Below are positions 42,452-52,510 of a stretch of DNA of 64,000 nt, in pieces. Made by a program: the position numbers and the translations under genes. Origin of the DNA: Symbiodinium sp. CCMP2592. Its lineage: Eukaryota > Sar > Dinophyceae > Suessiales > Symbiodiniaceae. The stretch lies in assembly GCA_905221615.1 (NCBI GenBank), contig CAJNDT010005870.1:75001-139000 (forward strand). The letters run 5' to 3'. The notes beneath the pieces were generated by a model, which made no database searches, was not told where the DNA came from, and saw only the letters and a program-made list of their open reading frames with translations. Position 1 is the first letter of the stretch; each line of letters opens with the position of its first letter.

Positions 42452-42740
42452 CTAATCTTTGTTGTTTGCTACTCGCTCTATATTTTTTGCTTCGCAATTC
42501 GCAAGTGCTGCTTGAAATGCTGCAACAACTGCACTTGATTCTTGTTTTGCTTTCATAGAACTGTTTTGAACAGCGGGACCAACGATAAATTTTGCTGCAA
42601 CAGAATCTGAGCCTACCCATGCAGAGAACAAATTTGGACAAACGAAAAAATTTGCTTGGATGTTCTTGATTGGTGTTCTCCTCACGCTGGAATTATTACT
42701 GTTCATACTAGTTGGTTGTTGCACGCTGATGTGACTAAAG
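42452..42740 (-). other. conserved short frame in palindrome arms
   Basis: The minus frame here (RRTPIKNIQANFFVCPNLFS ... QNSSMKAKQESSAVVAAFQA) matches the left arm at about 40665-40920 (RTPINDSPASLFRLAQY, QNSSMETKQESSAVVAACSA). The right copy is open and the left copy is frameshifted. It may be a remnant of a small protein carried by each arm. Confidence 0.35.
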
Positions 42741-42869
42741 ATGTTGTTTTTGCCGGATGGCATGCTCTTCGTGTTGCTGTTGTTGCTCGAGCAATTACAC
42801 ACAGAAGTCTGCCAAGAACCGGACAGATATGCTATTATTAATAATGCTTGTAATAGTACTACTAAAAAT

Positions 42870-43720
42870 TTTAGTCGCTGTAGCACTAGTACTTGTGAAA
42901 ACAAAGACATAGCAACAGCAGTAGTAGTGCCAATAAGAATCGTCGTAATGGTGGTAGTACTAGTGGTAGCAGTAGCAGTAATAGTAGTAGTAGCGGTAAT
43001 GGCAATCATGATAATAGTGGTAGTAATAATAGCAGTCGCAGTAGTAATAGTAGCAGTGGCAGAATTAGCGGGGGTGGTGGTGGTAGTAGTAGTGGTAGTG
43101 GTGGTAGTAGCAATAGTAGTAGTCGTCGTAGTAGTCGTAGAATGAGTGGTAGTGGTAGTAGTAGCAGCAGCTGCAGTAACAGTTGTAGGAGGTAGTCGTA
43201 GTAGTAGTAGCAGTAGTAGTGATATGTATACCAGTAGTACAAGTATCGGTACTAGCATGAGTAGTAATCATAAATGTATTGGCCAGCCTTGTAAAGGTAG
43301 AAGTAGTAGCAATACTGGTAGTAGTAGCAGTGGTAGTAGTAGTAGCATAGTGGTTCTCCTGGTAATTCGGGGTAGTCATCAGGATACTGATAGGTGTTGG
43401 TAGCAATAGCAGTAGCCTGGTAAGGATTGGAAAAAGCTCGTAGGTGTATCCAAATGGACATAGGGCTCAACACCAAGCCTTGTTGTCACAGGTATAATGG
43501 ACCTAGTTTTTTGGACAGGACATCATACTCCCGGTGACTAGTTGTAGTAGTAGTAGTAGTAGTAGCAGTAATAGTAGTAACAGTACGTGTGAAAGGAACA
43601 ACTTTTGATATTGAACATGTCAGTACTGGTCGTAGTCGTCGTAGTAGGAATGATGAATAATGATAGTGGTACTAGTTTAGCAGTAGTAGTAACGGTAGTA
43701 TAGCAGTAATAGTAAGAGCA
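42870..43720. repeat. AGT-type triplet tracts, right arm of palindrome
   Basis: The reverse-complement counterpart of the left-arm tracts, with GTAGTAGTAG runs interspersed with GTGGTAGT. Confidence 0.9.
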
Positions 43721-44394
43721 GCTAGGTGGCTAGGCAGTTTCAACATCAGCCATATTCACTCACTCCGACCGCATGCAGCTTCATCAGTCTGCAGTGAAGC
43801 AAGCTTAGCATGTAGGTGAAACGGCGCGGCCGATCTTTTCGAAACTCCACAGCGGTTGTTACAAGGATTTAGGAGCTCACGGGGTTGAGGGCGTAGAGCT
43901 TCATAATTAAGCTCGGGTTTCGGAAGCAGAAAGGGCAGGAACTAAGGTCTAGGGCTTATTTAGAAGTCTGGAAAGTGTACAATGTATCTCACCCGTTTTT
44001 TTTTGGGTTCCTTGGTATGACATATTATATAAGTCCTTGAAAAGGTCAGGGGTTTTAAGGTGGCATGGAGCAGCTTGTGCAGCACACACAGGAGGTTTAT
44101 CAACAGGCTCAACAGGAGCACAGTCGGCAATTTCGAAATCCGCGCGAGCAATATGAAACTACGTAATGTACGCTCCTGAAGGAACAAGGTCCTGAAACGC
44201 GCAGTAACAGCCAAAAAACACTCCGAATCTAAACATACGGCTTGTTCCCTGTATCTTTCGTAAAACGGTTACCACTTGTAACTGTCAACGTCCTTGGGGA
44301 TGACAAACCGTGGGCAGAAGCGCTATATGTCTCAACACTCGCTGCACCCAACTGAAGCAAAAGCACAAATCTAAAGCACTATAAGCACCTCAAG

Positions 44395-44810
44395 CGACTT
44401 GCATCGTCATGACATTGACAATGCAAAAATCATCCTCTCACCAATCAAAACATAAGGATCTGTTTGTTGGAACGAGAACGCTTTTGCAAATAGGGAGACA
44501 TGGAGAACAATAAATGAACGTCATGGTCAAGAAATTTTCAACATGGAGAAACGGAGAAAGAATAAATGAACGCTATGGTCATGACAGTGGCACTACAAAA
44601 CTCGTCCCCTCACCACTCAAAACATAAGAACCCGTCTGATGGAACGAGAAAATTTTTCAATAAGCTGAGACGGAGAAAACATAAATGAACGTCGTGGTTA
44701 TGACGTCGGCACTACAAAACTCATCCTCCCTCCACTCCAAACATAGGAACCTGTCTGTTGAAACCAGTTTTGTTTTCAAGATGGAGAGACGGAAAAAGCA
44801 TAAGTGAGGG
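44395..44810. repeat. tandem repeat of about 145 bp, three copies
   Basis: Units contain ACTCATCCTC...CACTC, AAAACATAAGAACCTGTCTG and GAGACGGAGAA...ATAAATGAACGTC. One related copy, inverted, is in the left arm at about 38390-38520. Confidence 0.8.
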
Positions 44811-45130
44811 TCAGAGTTCGAGTTTCTGACAGCCAGTCACAATGTGTTTGTATACTTTTCCAGAAACAAATCCGAGATGACCTCCCCGGAACCATGTGTT
44901 ACGGACTTAGAAACAAGAACCAAAACCGGGATGACCTCCCGGATCCATGTGTTAAACCGGGATGACCTCCCGGATCCATGTGTTACGGACCTTTGAAACA
45001 GTGAGCTCCCGGATGGACCGGGCCCAACCCGGGAACGTGCTATCAAGGGAACCGCACGTCACGATTCAGCCGGCGAAATATCAATTCCCATCAATCGCCG
45101 CTCTTGCATCGATTTCGCTAACTTGTGTTG

Positions 45131-45768
45131 CCATTTCCTGGTCTCTCATTGCTTCAGAGCACAACTAGTTTTCGCAGATCAGTCCACCGGCTCGATTTCT
45201 ATGGTTTTGACAAGGTTAGCGAGCCAGAAGAGCCGATTGATGGAATTGATGGAATTGATGGTTTTTCTGGGCCGTCTCGGCTGGCAGATTTTTTTTGCCT
45301 CGATGCCAGGCAGGTGATGTTCGTCGTCGTTCACTTCGTCACCGCCGTCCGTCTACCCTATCCTACTCTATCCTAGTGGGGCACGCTGAGCTGGGGCCTA
45401 GGGCCGGTGATCCACCCTTGTGGGGAGAGGCTCGGTTCCGGTGCGGCGGTCCCAGCGGAGACGAGGGGGTTGCCCGACTGTTTTGGGGCTGGCCCCCGGC
45501 GGTTGTCAGGTTCGCCGGGACCCCTGAGGACTCTCCGCGCCGGTCCGTGAGGCACCGGGGAGCTCTCCAGGAAATGGGGGAGCTCCGAAGCCTCGCCGCC
45601 CCCGCCAGGCCTGTGCGCCTGGGCGGGATACCCTCTCAGTCCCCCTCCGAGGGGGGGCTGTCGGGGAACGGAATGCTGCCCGTTTTTGTTGCAGCATCTG
45701 TCGCCCCCAGTCGGGGCGCGTGGGGAACGAAACTATGCCCTTTTTTTTGCAGCTTTCGACCCCTTAAA
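45131..45768. other. GC-rich, no supported gene
   Basis: 45390-45720 is GC-rich with a long open frame of Arg/Pro/Gly-rich composition, typical of a by-product of base composition. No rRNA similarity was recognised. Confidence 0.35.
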
Positions 45769-46460
45769 AGCAAGGTCGGAATTCCGACCTTGCTCCAACA
45801 ACTCAGATCCAACCCATTCTTAGCTTTCGCCAAAAACGAGCCGGAGTCACAACTCGTCAAATCTGACGAATGCTGACACCCCCACAAAACCGCTCTCAAT
45901 TTCATCAAAAACGCGCCGGTGTCGCAATTCGCCAGATCTGGCTAATGATGACACCCCCACAAAACCGCTCTCAATTTCGATCAAAACGGGCCTTCTTCGG
46001 ACTCCGTCGGATCCGACGAAGCCTGAATAACGTCACAGGACGCTTTTTTTCATCAAAAAAAGGCCGGTGCCGCAACTCATCAAATTTGATGAATGCTGGC
46101 ACCCCCTCAAAACCCGCGCTCATTTTCGATCAAAACGGGCCTTATTCAGACCTCCTCCGATCCGAGGAAGCCTGAAGCAACCTCAAAAAGCTCGCTACTT
46201 TTCGATCAAAACCCCTTTGTTCAGACCTCCTCCGATCCGAGGAAGCCGAAACAACGTCAAAGAACACTCAGAAGCTCCGAATTGGTGGCCCGGATTTCAT
46301 CAAAAACGGGCCTTATTCAACCCTCCCTGAATTCAGGGAAGCCTGAACAAGCCACAAAAGCGCTCTACTTTTCGATCAAAACCCCTTTGTTCAGACTCCG
46401 TCGGATCCGACGAAGCCTGAACAAGCCTCAAAGAACACTCAAAAGCTCCGAATTGGTGGC
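45769..46460. repeat. degenerate tandem array beside the viral PolB-helicase gene
   Basis: It starts with a perfect 26-bp palindrome (45769-45794). Units of about 60-130 bp then contain TTTCGATCAAAACGGGCC, a small palindrome (CTCCGATCCGAGG or GTCGGATCCGAC) and GAAGCCTGAA. AAGCTCCGAATTGGTGGCCC occurs at 46273 and 46443. The array overlaps the last codons of the helicase frame. Confidence 0.8.
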
Positions 46461-48402
46461 CCGGGAGCAGCCCATGTACAGGTGCTTGAGCGTGAAGTGC
46501 GGGCTCTCCACGTCGTAGAGCCAAACCCGCCCCCTCAGGGTCAGGCCCTGGACCGAAGCATACGTAATCGCGCTGCAAAGCCGGGTGTGCTTCAGCAGCT
46601 CCGGGCCCGCGAAGCACTGCCCGCTCTCCAGGCGAACCACGTCCCCCTCCACCGCTTCCACGGTCAGGAAGGTGCCCTTCTGCACCTTGCCGCCCGCCCC
46701 GATCAAGCGCAGCCCCGGCCAGACCCTCATGGTCTGCGGCGCATTCGTCGGCACCGCCCCGCGAGCCTCGTACTGCACCACCAGGGCACCTGCAGGCGCG
46801 AGCCGCCGGTTCTCCCGCTCGTTGATCTGCAGCCGCTTGGCATGGGAGATGACCAGGCTCACGTCCGGCTCCCCCCGCCTCGGGAAGCGCCGCCGGGCCT
46901 CCCGCACCGCCTCAGGCAGCGGCACCTGCTCCGGCTCGTCCACTTTGAGCCAAGTCAAGAACTCGAAGATGCGCTCGTCGAAGCGCCAGCGCTCCGAGAG
47001 CTCGTGGCACCAGCCCCCCGCCAGATCGTGCAGCAGCTGGCTGTCTTTGAGCTCCAAGAGCAGAAACCGAATCTTCTTGTTCATGCTCAGACAAGCTATG
47101 TCAGCCCACAGGGGAGTATCTAACTGAGTGAGCTCTTCGATGACCAGCCAAGTTGCGCTGCAGTGCCCGTTCCGCACATTGCGCCGCACCCAGTGGTCCG
47201 CCGTCTGAGCCCCCAGGCCCACGTTTTGCACCGCCGCATGGGTCTTCGTAATGATGTGCACCGTGTCCCCATGCTCTCTCAGAGCCTCGACGATCCTCTT
47301 GGCCAGGTGCGTCTTGCCCGTCCCCGGAAAGCCCGTCAGCAGCAGGCTCTCTCCGTCCAGGCAGTGCACCACCGGGCCCTCCACCCGCCGCCACTGCGGC
47401 TTCGCTCGGATGGGCTCCGCCTCCATGCTGGGCTCGCGATACTGGCCCTTCAGCCCGGTGACCTCCTCGTAGCGATACACAGGCGTGCCGTCCCGGTGCG
47501 ACATCTTCAGCAGCCGCTCCACGGCGGGCCGGTGCTTCTTGGGGACGTCCTGCATCACCAGGCAATCGGTCTTGATGCATTTGAGGTACCGCCGGGGCAC
47601 CTCCGCCAGCGCCTGGCGAATGCGCGCCACGGCGACGTACTCGGCCCCCATGATGTAGTCGTGCACCGGGCGGTAGCTGCTGTTCGAGAGCAACTCCGTC
47701 ACAAAGACGTGGTCCCAGTGCATCCCCCCGGCCGCATCCATGAAGGTCTGGCGCCAGCTGCACCTCTCGCCGTCTACTTGATGATTTGAAGTCTTCATAG
47801 AATAGACTAGTTCTAGGTTCCTGGCAAACAGCCCCACGAGGCTGTTGACGGCCAGCTTCGCATAGTGCTCCTCACCTGTGGGCCAATTCTGCTCCATGCG
47901 CTGCAGCACCTGTTCCATGCACTGCTGATCTACGTCCACTTGAAGTGCTGCCACTGCGCCAGCCCCGCCTCGAGCATGTAGGCGCACACGGGCTTGGCAT
48001 ACCAGCCCCTCCCCACGAAGGGCAGCCGGTCTTGCGGTGGTCGCAGGGCAGGTCGACCCACATGAGATCCGCCAGCTTGCCCTCCTCCGTGGGGACGATG
48101 CAGTCCAGGGGGCAAAACACCGGCAGGGGGAAGCGGGCGTTGGCCAGGCCGTTCTTGCGGCAGCGGCACACGTCGATGCCCTGGCAGGGTCGGTCGAGAT
48201 CCCACTTCTGCAGCCGGAAGACCAGCGGCGGCAGCCTGGGCGAGGCCGCATAGTTCTGGTACACGTGGCGACAGAACCGGCTCTCCAGGGTGGTGCTGTG
48301 GTTGCCCTCCAGGCTCGTCTTGGTGCGGTGACACTCCAGGCATAAAGCCTGCAGCTCCTGCTGCTGTCCGGAGAAGGACTGGGCCACGGGGCAGGATGGC
48401 AA
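46428..48402 (-). pseudogene. viral family-B DNA polymerase (C-terminal part) fused to superfamily-1 helicase, frameshifted
   Basis: Minus strand. It reads LCLECHRTKTSLEGN (HNH-like Cys/His), DVCRCRKNGL...PLPVF, then after two frame changes (about 48025 and 47938) HYAKLAVNSLVGLFARN, matching the PolB motif KxxxNSxxG, and CIKTDCLVMQD at the motif C position (KTD where most PolB have DTD). A helicase follows: Walker A GFPGTGKTH (about 47310-47335), Walker B-like WLVIEELTQ (about 47120-47150) and C-terminal motifs TYASVQGLTL and YMGCSRAT. It would replicate viral DNA. It has no proper N-terminus, lacks an exonuclease domain and needs frameshifts, so it is decayed unless the assembly has errors. 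Confidence 0.7.
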
Positions 48403-48444
48403 GGGATGTGGCCGCAGGTAGAAACACGAGCGACTCCCAGGTCT

Positions 48445-48747
48445 ATGGCGGTCTTATGTGAGATGAAGCTGGACCTGCAGCTCACGAAGCGCGATGGCCT
48501 GTGGCTCCTGGAAAACCCGGAGGCGGAGATCCCGCTGGCCTACCACCACGAGCTGGCCGACGAGGAGGGCCAGGAGATCCTGCGGCTGCTGGCCCGGCGG
48601 TGGGCGCGGCCCCAAAGGGTCCTTGTGCGCTTCGACCCCGAAACCAAAACGGTGCTCAGCTACCTGTGCGAGGTCGTCCAGCGGGCCAGCGAGCGCTCGT
48701 ACTTGGGCAAGCGAGGACTCAAGATCCATGTAAATGGAGGAGCGTAG
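48445..48747 (+). CDS. small unknown protein of the viral segment
   Basis: 100 residues from ATG 48445, facing away from the PolB-helicase gene. It includes MKLDLQLTKRDGLWLLENP and LLARRWARPQRVLVRFDPET. Mixed alpha/beta, no domain recognised. Its end overlaps the start of the next viral ORF (ATG 48734), the compact spacing usual in DNA viruses and unlike the host genes nearby. Confidence 0.5.
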   Translation: MAVLCEMKLDLQLTKRDGLWLLENPEAEIPLAYHHELADEEGQEILRLLARRWARPQRVLVRFDPETKTVLSYLCEVVQRASERSYLGKRGLKIHVNGGA

Positions 48748-48796
48748 ACAGAATGGTTTCCGCGTCAAACCCTCATTTGGTCAGGTGCTAGGCTAC
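48734..48796 (+). pseudogene. 5' end of viral ORF split by LINE insertion
   Basis: ATG 48734 starts a frame of 21 codons that runs into the LINE at 48797. The rest of the gene lies at 52511-53788. It overlaps the upstream 100-residue ORF by 14 bp in another frame. Confidence 0.75.
48784..48796. repeat. target-site duplication, left copy
   Basis: GGTGCTAGGCTAC, repeated exactly at 52498-52510. The two copies flank the LINE. Confidence 0.9.
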
Positions 48797-49145
48797 TTTT
48801 TGTCACTTTGATCGCAGCAGCGTCGAAGCTGCCAAGCGGCAGGTCTTGAGCAGGCATGTTTATGCCCGGTACTTGAAGTAGCACACTGTGTCAACTAAGT
48901 AACACAGTCTCTTGGACTGGCAACAACAGAACCGCCCCGAAGAGCCAAGCGAACTGTACAGAACTCGAAGCGTGCCTAATTTCGCTCATGTGTTATCACA
49001 CAAAGCGCTAGCTAACATTGTAGGAACAAGTGCAAAATGCACTCCATAGATGCACAAGTGAATCAAACTACCATCACCACTCCAGTGCAGCGAATCCCAA
49101 TTCACCAAAAGCACTCTGTACAAGAAGCATGATGCATGTCTGGAT

Positions 49146-51218
49146 TCACTCACCACTCCTGCGAGCAAAGATCATGTAAACTTTGCGTTCTAACCATTCT
49201 GGAGCTCGCATGTGGAATACCGCAGGCCTGTCATCATCGCAAATCCATACGCCCCTCGCTGGAGCATAGAGAAAAGCCTGATAGTGTCCAGAAGAATATG
49301 TTGGTCCATGATGACATATACCACCCACGATCTCGTAAGAGCAGTGTTGCACATCAGTTTGATCATTCATGAACTGAGGAATCTGCAATCGAGGATGCTC
49401 CAATGAGCACCTGAACTCATGTTTCACAATACCCACTTGCTCCGACTGAACTGTCCGCTCCAGACGCAACGCGAGAACATGAGGAGGATGTACGAAAGCA
49501 CATGTGTGAGTTTGCTGACTCCATCTATCTAGCATGGACTGCAAAGAGTCCCCAGAATGTGAAGAATGAGACTCGCGCAATGAGCATTCGCGGAACCATA
49601 ATGTAATCGCCTCGGAGCCCGAATCACCCACTTCCGTCACTGTGGCTGGTAACCCTTCCATGGGGCTCCTGGCCTGCCATACTCCACAGAGCCACGGAAC
49701 CTGTATTCGCGAACTGAGAAAGGAAAAGAACTCACACACATCATGTTGACGATCAGGGTATGGCCAGTTAAACAGTAGGATCTTCCATAGCATCATGTGG
49801 TAAATGTGCACCGGCTGGCCTGTTTTGGCAAGCAAAAGACGCCATGCCTTCTCACCTCGACCGAATCCCGTACACCAATCTGGATGAAAGGCCCTAGCCA
49901 CGCACCATGACAAACACTGAATGAGCGCATGCATGTAGCAGAAATTCTGGGGGTTTGAAAGAATGAGTTGAGGCACCATCCCAAGTATTCGCGCACCATC
50001 TTGTTCAGGATCGATTTCTTCCAACCCTCGCGCTTGTACGACACTGCAATCAGCTGCCACACCGATGAACCCATGAGAACATGTAGAAGCTCCCATGTGC
50101 GCTGTGCTTCTTTGGATCTTTGGCTGATCTCGAGCAGGAACGTGGCCAATCCTTTCATCTCTGACGATAATGGTCGGGTGGAGTGGAACCTCATGACGGT
50201 CTGCCCCAGTAGCTTCGTCTTCAATTCTTCCAAGAGCTGGAGTATCTCCATATCCTTCAACGGTGCCCGCTCCGACACCGTCACGAGCATCTTGGACTCC
50301 GGATCCCACTTTTGGTAAGGCCAACCCGTTGTCGGATCTCTCCACCCCACTTCCTGAAGTTTGCGGGCTTTGTCCGCATCCCCTGCCACTTGCCCGACTC
50401 GGTTGATCACTTCCTGAACCATGGCGATTGCAAGCGTTGCTCGCAACGTGGGAATCTCGTCCACATCGGTGTTCATGGCCTTGTCCTTCCACTCCTTTGC
50501 CTTGTTGAACATCATCTGTAGTGCAGTATGTTCGCCTGGCCTCATCCATAGAACAAAGCTGAAGTCTTGTTTGAGGACTTGGACCTCGTTGTCCACCCGT
50601 AGCGCAAGCCGAGCTACCGCTGCAAGTAGAGTCTGCATGTACTGCTCCCACTGCTCTTGATCCATCGTTGACGTTGTTGCTGGTGTGGTTACGAATGGAC
50701 TTTGATGGTATCGGACTGGGGGACCGAAAGAGCCTTGCTGCTGTGGACTTGGTCCGAAGCCTCCTTTTTTTCCTTTGCCCTTGCCCTTGCCCTTGATGAA
50801 CTTTGCTGCCGCTTGTGTCGGCTCTTCCTGAGACTCTCGTTTGCGTAGAGGAGGATTGGGATTTATCGCGCCGAACATCTCCATGATTTGATCCATCGGC
50901 GCCCCCATGGTACCCAGCATTCACTAAACTACTCAAAGCCGATACTTGCCAAGCCACCGTGCATTTGTGACGTTTCCAAGATTTGGATGCATCCGCGCAC
51001 AATGAGCATCGTGGGGAGGGTGTAAACCATGATTTAAGCAATGATTCGCATTGGGACTGCAGCAAGTCAAACTCCTTCTTGTGAGTGTAGCGGTAATGCT
51101 GTTTCATCAGACCTGGAGAAACCAGCCATTGGTTACACACTCCACAATGATGTAATAAGTGTGCAGCAATCTCAGGCATGTCGTGAATAGCCGCCGGATT
51201 CTCAGCCATGGTCGACAT
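49146..51218 (-). CDS. LINE ORF with C2H2 finger and C-terminal ubiquitin-specific protease domain
   Basis: 690 residues from ATG 51218 to a stop at 49146. The N-terminus has a Cys/His finger (HHCGVCNQWLVSPGLMKQHY). Residues about 100-400 are Ser/Gly/Arg-rich and overlap another coding frame. The C-terminal 270 residues match a peptidase C19 plan: Cys box NPQNFCYMHALIQ (about 49920-49962), QHDVCEFFSFL resembling the USP QQD box, and His box GHYQAFLYA followed by GVWICDDDRP. The catalytic Cys and His are both present. Such enzymes remove ubiquitin from proteins; for a retroelement this could stabilise its own proteins or counter host turnover, which is inference. The frame is unbroken. Confidence 0.72.
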   Translation of the reverse strand: MSTMAENPAAIHDMPEIAAHLLHHCGVCNQWLVSPGLMKQHYRYTHKKEFDLLQSQCESLLKSWFTPSPRCSLCADASKSWKRHKCTVAWQVSALSSLVNAGYHGGADGSNHGDVRRDKSQSSSTQTRVSGRADTSGSKVHQGQGQGQRKKRRLRTKSTAARLFRSPSPIPSKSIRNHTSNNVNDGSRAVGAVHADSTCSGSSACATGGQRGPSPQTRLQLCSMDEARRTYCTTDDVQQGKGVEGQGHEHRCGRDSHVASNACNRHGSGSDQPSRASGRGCGQSPQTSGSGVERSDNGLALPKVGSGVQDARDGVGAGTVEGYGDTPALGRIEDEATGADRHEVPLHPTIIVRDERIGHVPARDQPKIQRSTAHMGASTCSHGFIGVAADCSVVQARGLEEIDPEQDGARILGMVPQLILSNPQNFCYMHALIQCLSWCVARAFHPDWCTGFGRGEKAWRLLLAKTGQPVHIYHMMLWKILLFNWPYPDRQHDVCEFFSFLSSRIQVPWLCGVWQARSPMEGLPATVTEVGDSGSEAITLWFRECSLRESHSSHSGDSLQSMLDRWSQQTHTCAFVHPPHVLALRLERTVQSEQVGIVKHEFRCSLEHPRLQIPQFMNDQTDVQHCSYEIVGGICHHGPTYSSGHYQAFLYAPARGVWICDDDRPAVFHMRAPEWLERKVYMIFARRSGE
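49975..50920 (-). CDS. LINE internal ORF overlapping the USP ORF
   Basis: From ATG 50920 (MLGTMGAPMDQIMEMFG) a second frame reads a coherent helical protein. It has a basic Gly/Lys tract (KGKGKGKKGGFGPS), EQWEQYMQTLLAAVARLALR, KMLVTVSERAPLKDMEILQL and SVWQLIAVSYKREGWKKS. It stays protein-like to about 49975 and formally ends at 49793. It probably is a nucleic-acid-binding, Gag/ORF1-like unit. It lies wholly inside the 690-residue frame, so this stretch is either dual-coding or joined by frameshifting. Confidence 0.65.
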
Positions 51219-52497
51219 ACACGAACGCAGGATAACCGGAACAGAGTCTGCATCAGCACTTGTGTGAGGTTTTTTTCTGTTTCAATGATCTCAACAGCAA
51301 CATCAGTCTCAATGGGAAGTTTAGTGCATCGGCGATTCACGATGTGTCTTTCAAGCCCTGACCATCGTGTAAACTTCTGACGGCAATACCTACATATAGG
51401 CAGGCCTTCCATTGAATGCCTTTGTTTATCAAACACTGCTGTATTCTCCTTCACACGATGCTTGCACCACTTGTGCACTCTGAGGGCCCGTTGCGTATCA
51501 AACGCATCCTGACATAACTCACACCGATATGGTAGATCTTGCTCTCCTGACAGCTGTTTATCTGTGTTCGAATGGCCACCTGAAACAATTGCAACTTGCT
51601 CCTCAGCATGGTCACCTGCCTCGTCGTGCACATCAGGTATCGGCTGCATTTCAGAATGAAGACCTCGAAGAGCATCAACAACACTCTTTAACGAAGCAAT
51701 GTCCTGCAGCACGTAAGGATCCTGACCATCCACATACGATGAGACCACCTTCGCATTCTCCAGCTCTTTAATTGCAGAATGTAACAACATGTCAATCGGA
51801 GACTGCAGACCAAACATATCAAGCAACTTGTCATCCGAAATGCGAGTTTTATGCACTGGCATGCTGGTAATAGACCTCAACTGTCGCATGACCGCCGACT
51901 TGAGTGATTTAGCTAGAACGCCATCAAGCTGCAGACAACTCATAGCATAAGACTGGGACGACCAAATGCATGACCTCCAAAGTTTGAGTCGTGATTTACG
52001 TGACATTGCCCTTCGACTGTTGAGAATGCCTGCCATCGCCCAAAATCTATGCCGCGCTTTCGCTGATCGATGTTTCAGAGTGAGCCCTGCAGCATTATCA
52101 TAAGCAATGACGGCACCTAGGTACTCCACCTTATCCACAATAGGGATATAGTCTTGTGGTCCGGATCCAAGAATCAGCCGTAGTTCATTTTGAACTTTCC
52201 GTGTCAATTTCTTCCTCAGATCACATCGCTTGGTGCCTTGAATCCTCAGGATGGCCTTGGCCTTTGTGGGGTTGATCAGCATACCCATTTCACTCAGAAT
52301 GGAGATAACCTTGTTGATATCATCAATCGCCTGATACAGTTCTTGTTCCGTGTTAAATTCGAAAGCGAGATGATGATCGTCAGCAAACAATGTCAAGTGC
52401 TCTTTGGCAAAGGAGTGTCGAATGTCTTTGTCCATGTGTAAAGCGATCAAGCCTGTGAATGCCGCCCATATAATGGGCGAGGCCTTGCACCCTTGCC
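51219..52497 (-). CDS. LINE reverse transcriptase (C-terminal half) with C2H2 zinc fingers
   Basis: Truncated at the 5' end. The frame reads QGCKASPIIWAAFTGL (RT motif B), then LTLFADDHHLAFEF (catalytic FADD), then KVEYLGAVI in the thumb region. After RT come two C2H2-type fingers: CELCQDAF...H and CRYCRQKF...H (about 51330-51530). The frame ends at 51107, overlapping the USP ORF by about 110 bp, which suggests frameshifting or reinitiation between the two. RT would copy LINE RNA at the target nick. Confidence 0.82.
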
Positions 52498-52510
52498 GGT
52501 GCTAGGCTAC
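52498..52510. repeat. target-site duplication, right copy
   Basis: Exact copy of 48784-48796, at the 5' end of the minus-strand LINE. Confidence 0.9.

Larger units (their letters stand above)
38100..45130. mobile_element. 7-kb imperfect palindrome (two inverted arms of about 3.5 kb)
   Basis: Landmarks occur in mirror order around about 41,630: CCGCACGTCACGA with GAAATATCAAT (38135-38165 and 45048-45085), the outer GTGAGCTCCCGGATGG (38204-38219 and 45001-45016), an RT-unrelated frame with FRTLFLQ (about 38750 and 44190), ATTCACTCACTC with AGTCTGCAG (39215-39270 and 43755-43800), TTGAGCCCTATGTCCATTT (39978 and 43450), triplet tracts, and near-identical inner arms (40955-41540 and 41740-42300). 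Outer parts are clearly more diverged than inner parts. No transposase was recognised. Confidence 0.85.
48797..52497 (-). mobile_element. 5'-truncated LINE retrotransposon with USP domain
   Basis: 3,701 bp flanked by a 13-bp direct repeat. Its minus-strand 3' end has five As next to the left repeat. The 5' end (52497) is truncated inside the RT at the QGCKASP motif. Content 5' to 3': RT remainder, C2H2 fingers, overlapping ORFs, a USP-like protease, and about 350 bp of 3' UTR. Truncation plus target duplication indicates target-primed reverse transcription. Confidence 0.88.

Noticed and set aside
45295-45876. Arg/Pro-rich ORF of 193 codons, or an rRNA-like GC-rich region
   Set aside because: Composition follows GC content; no motif or rRNA core sequence was recognised.
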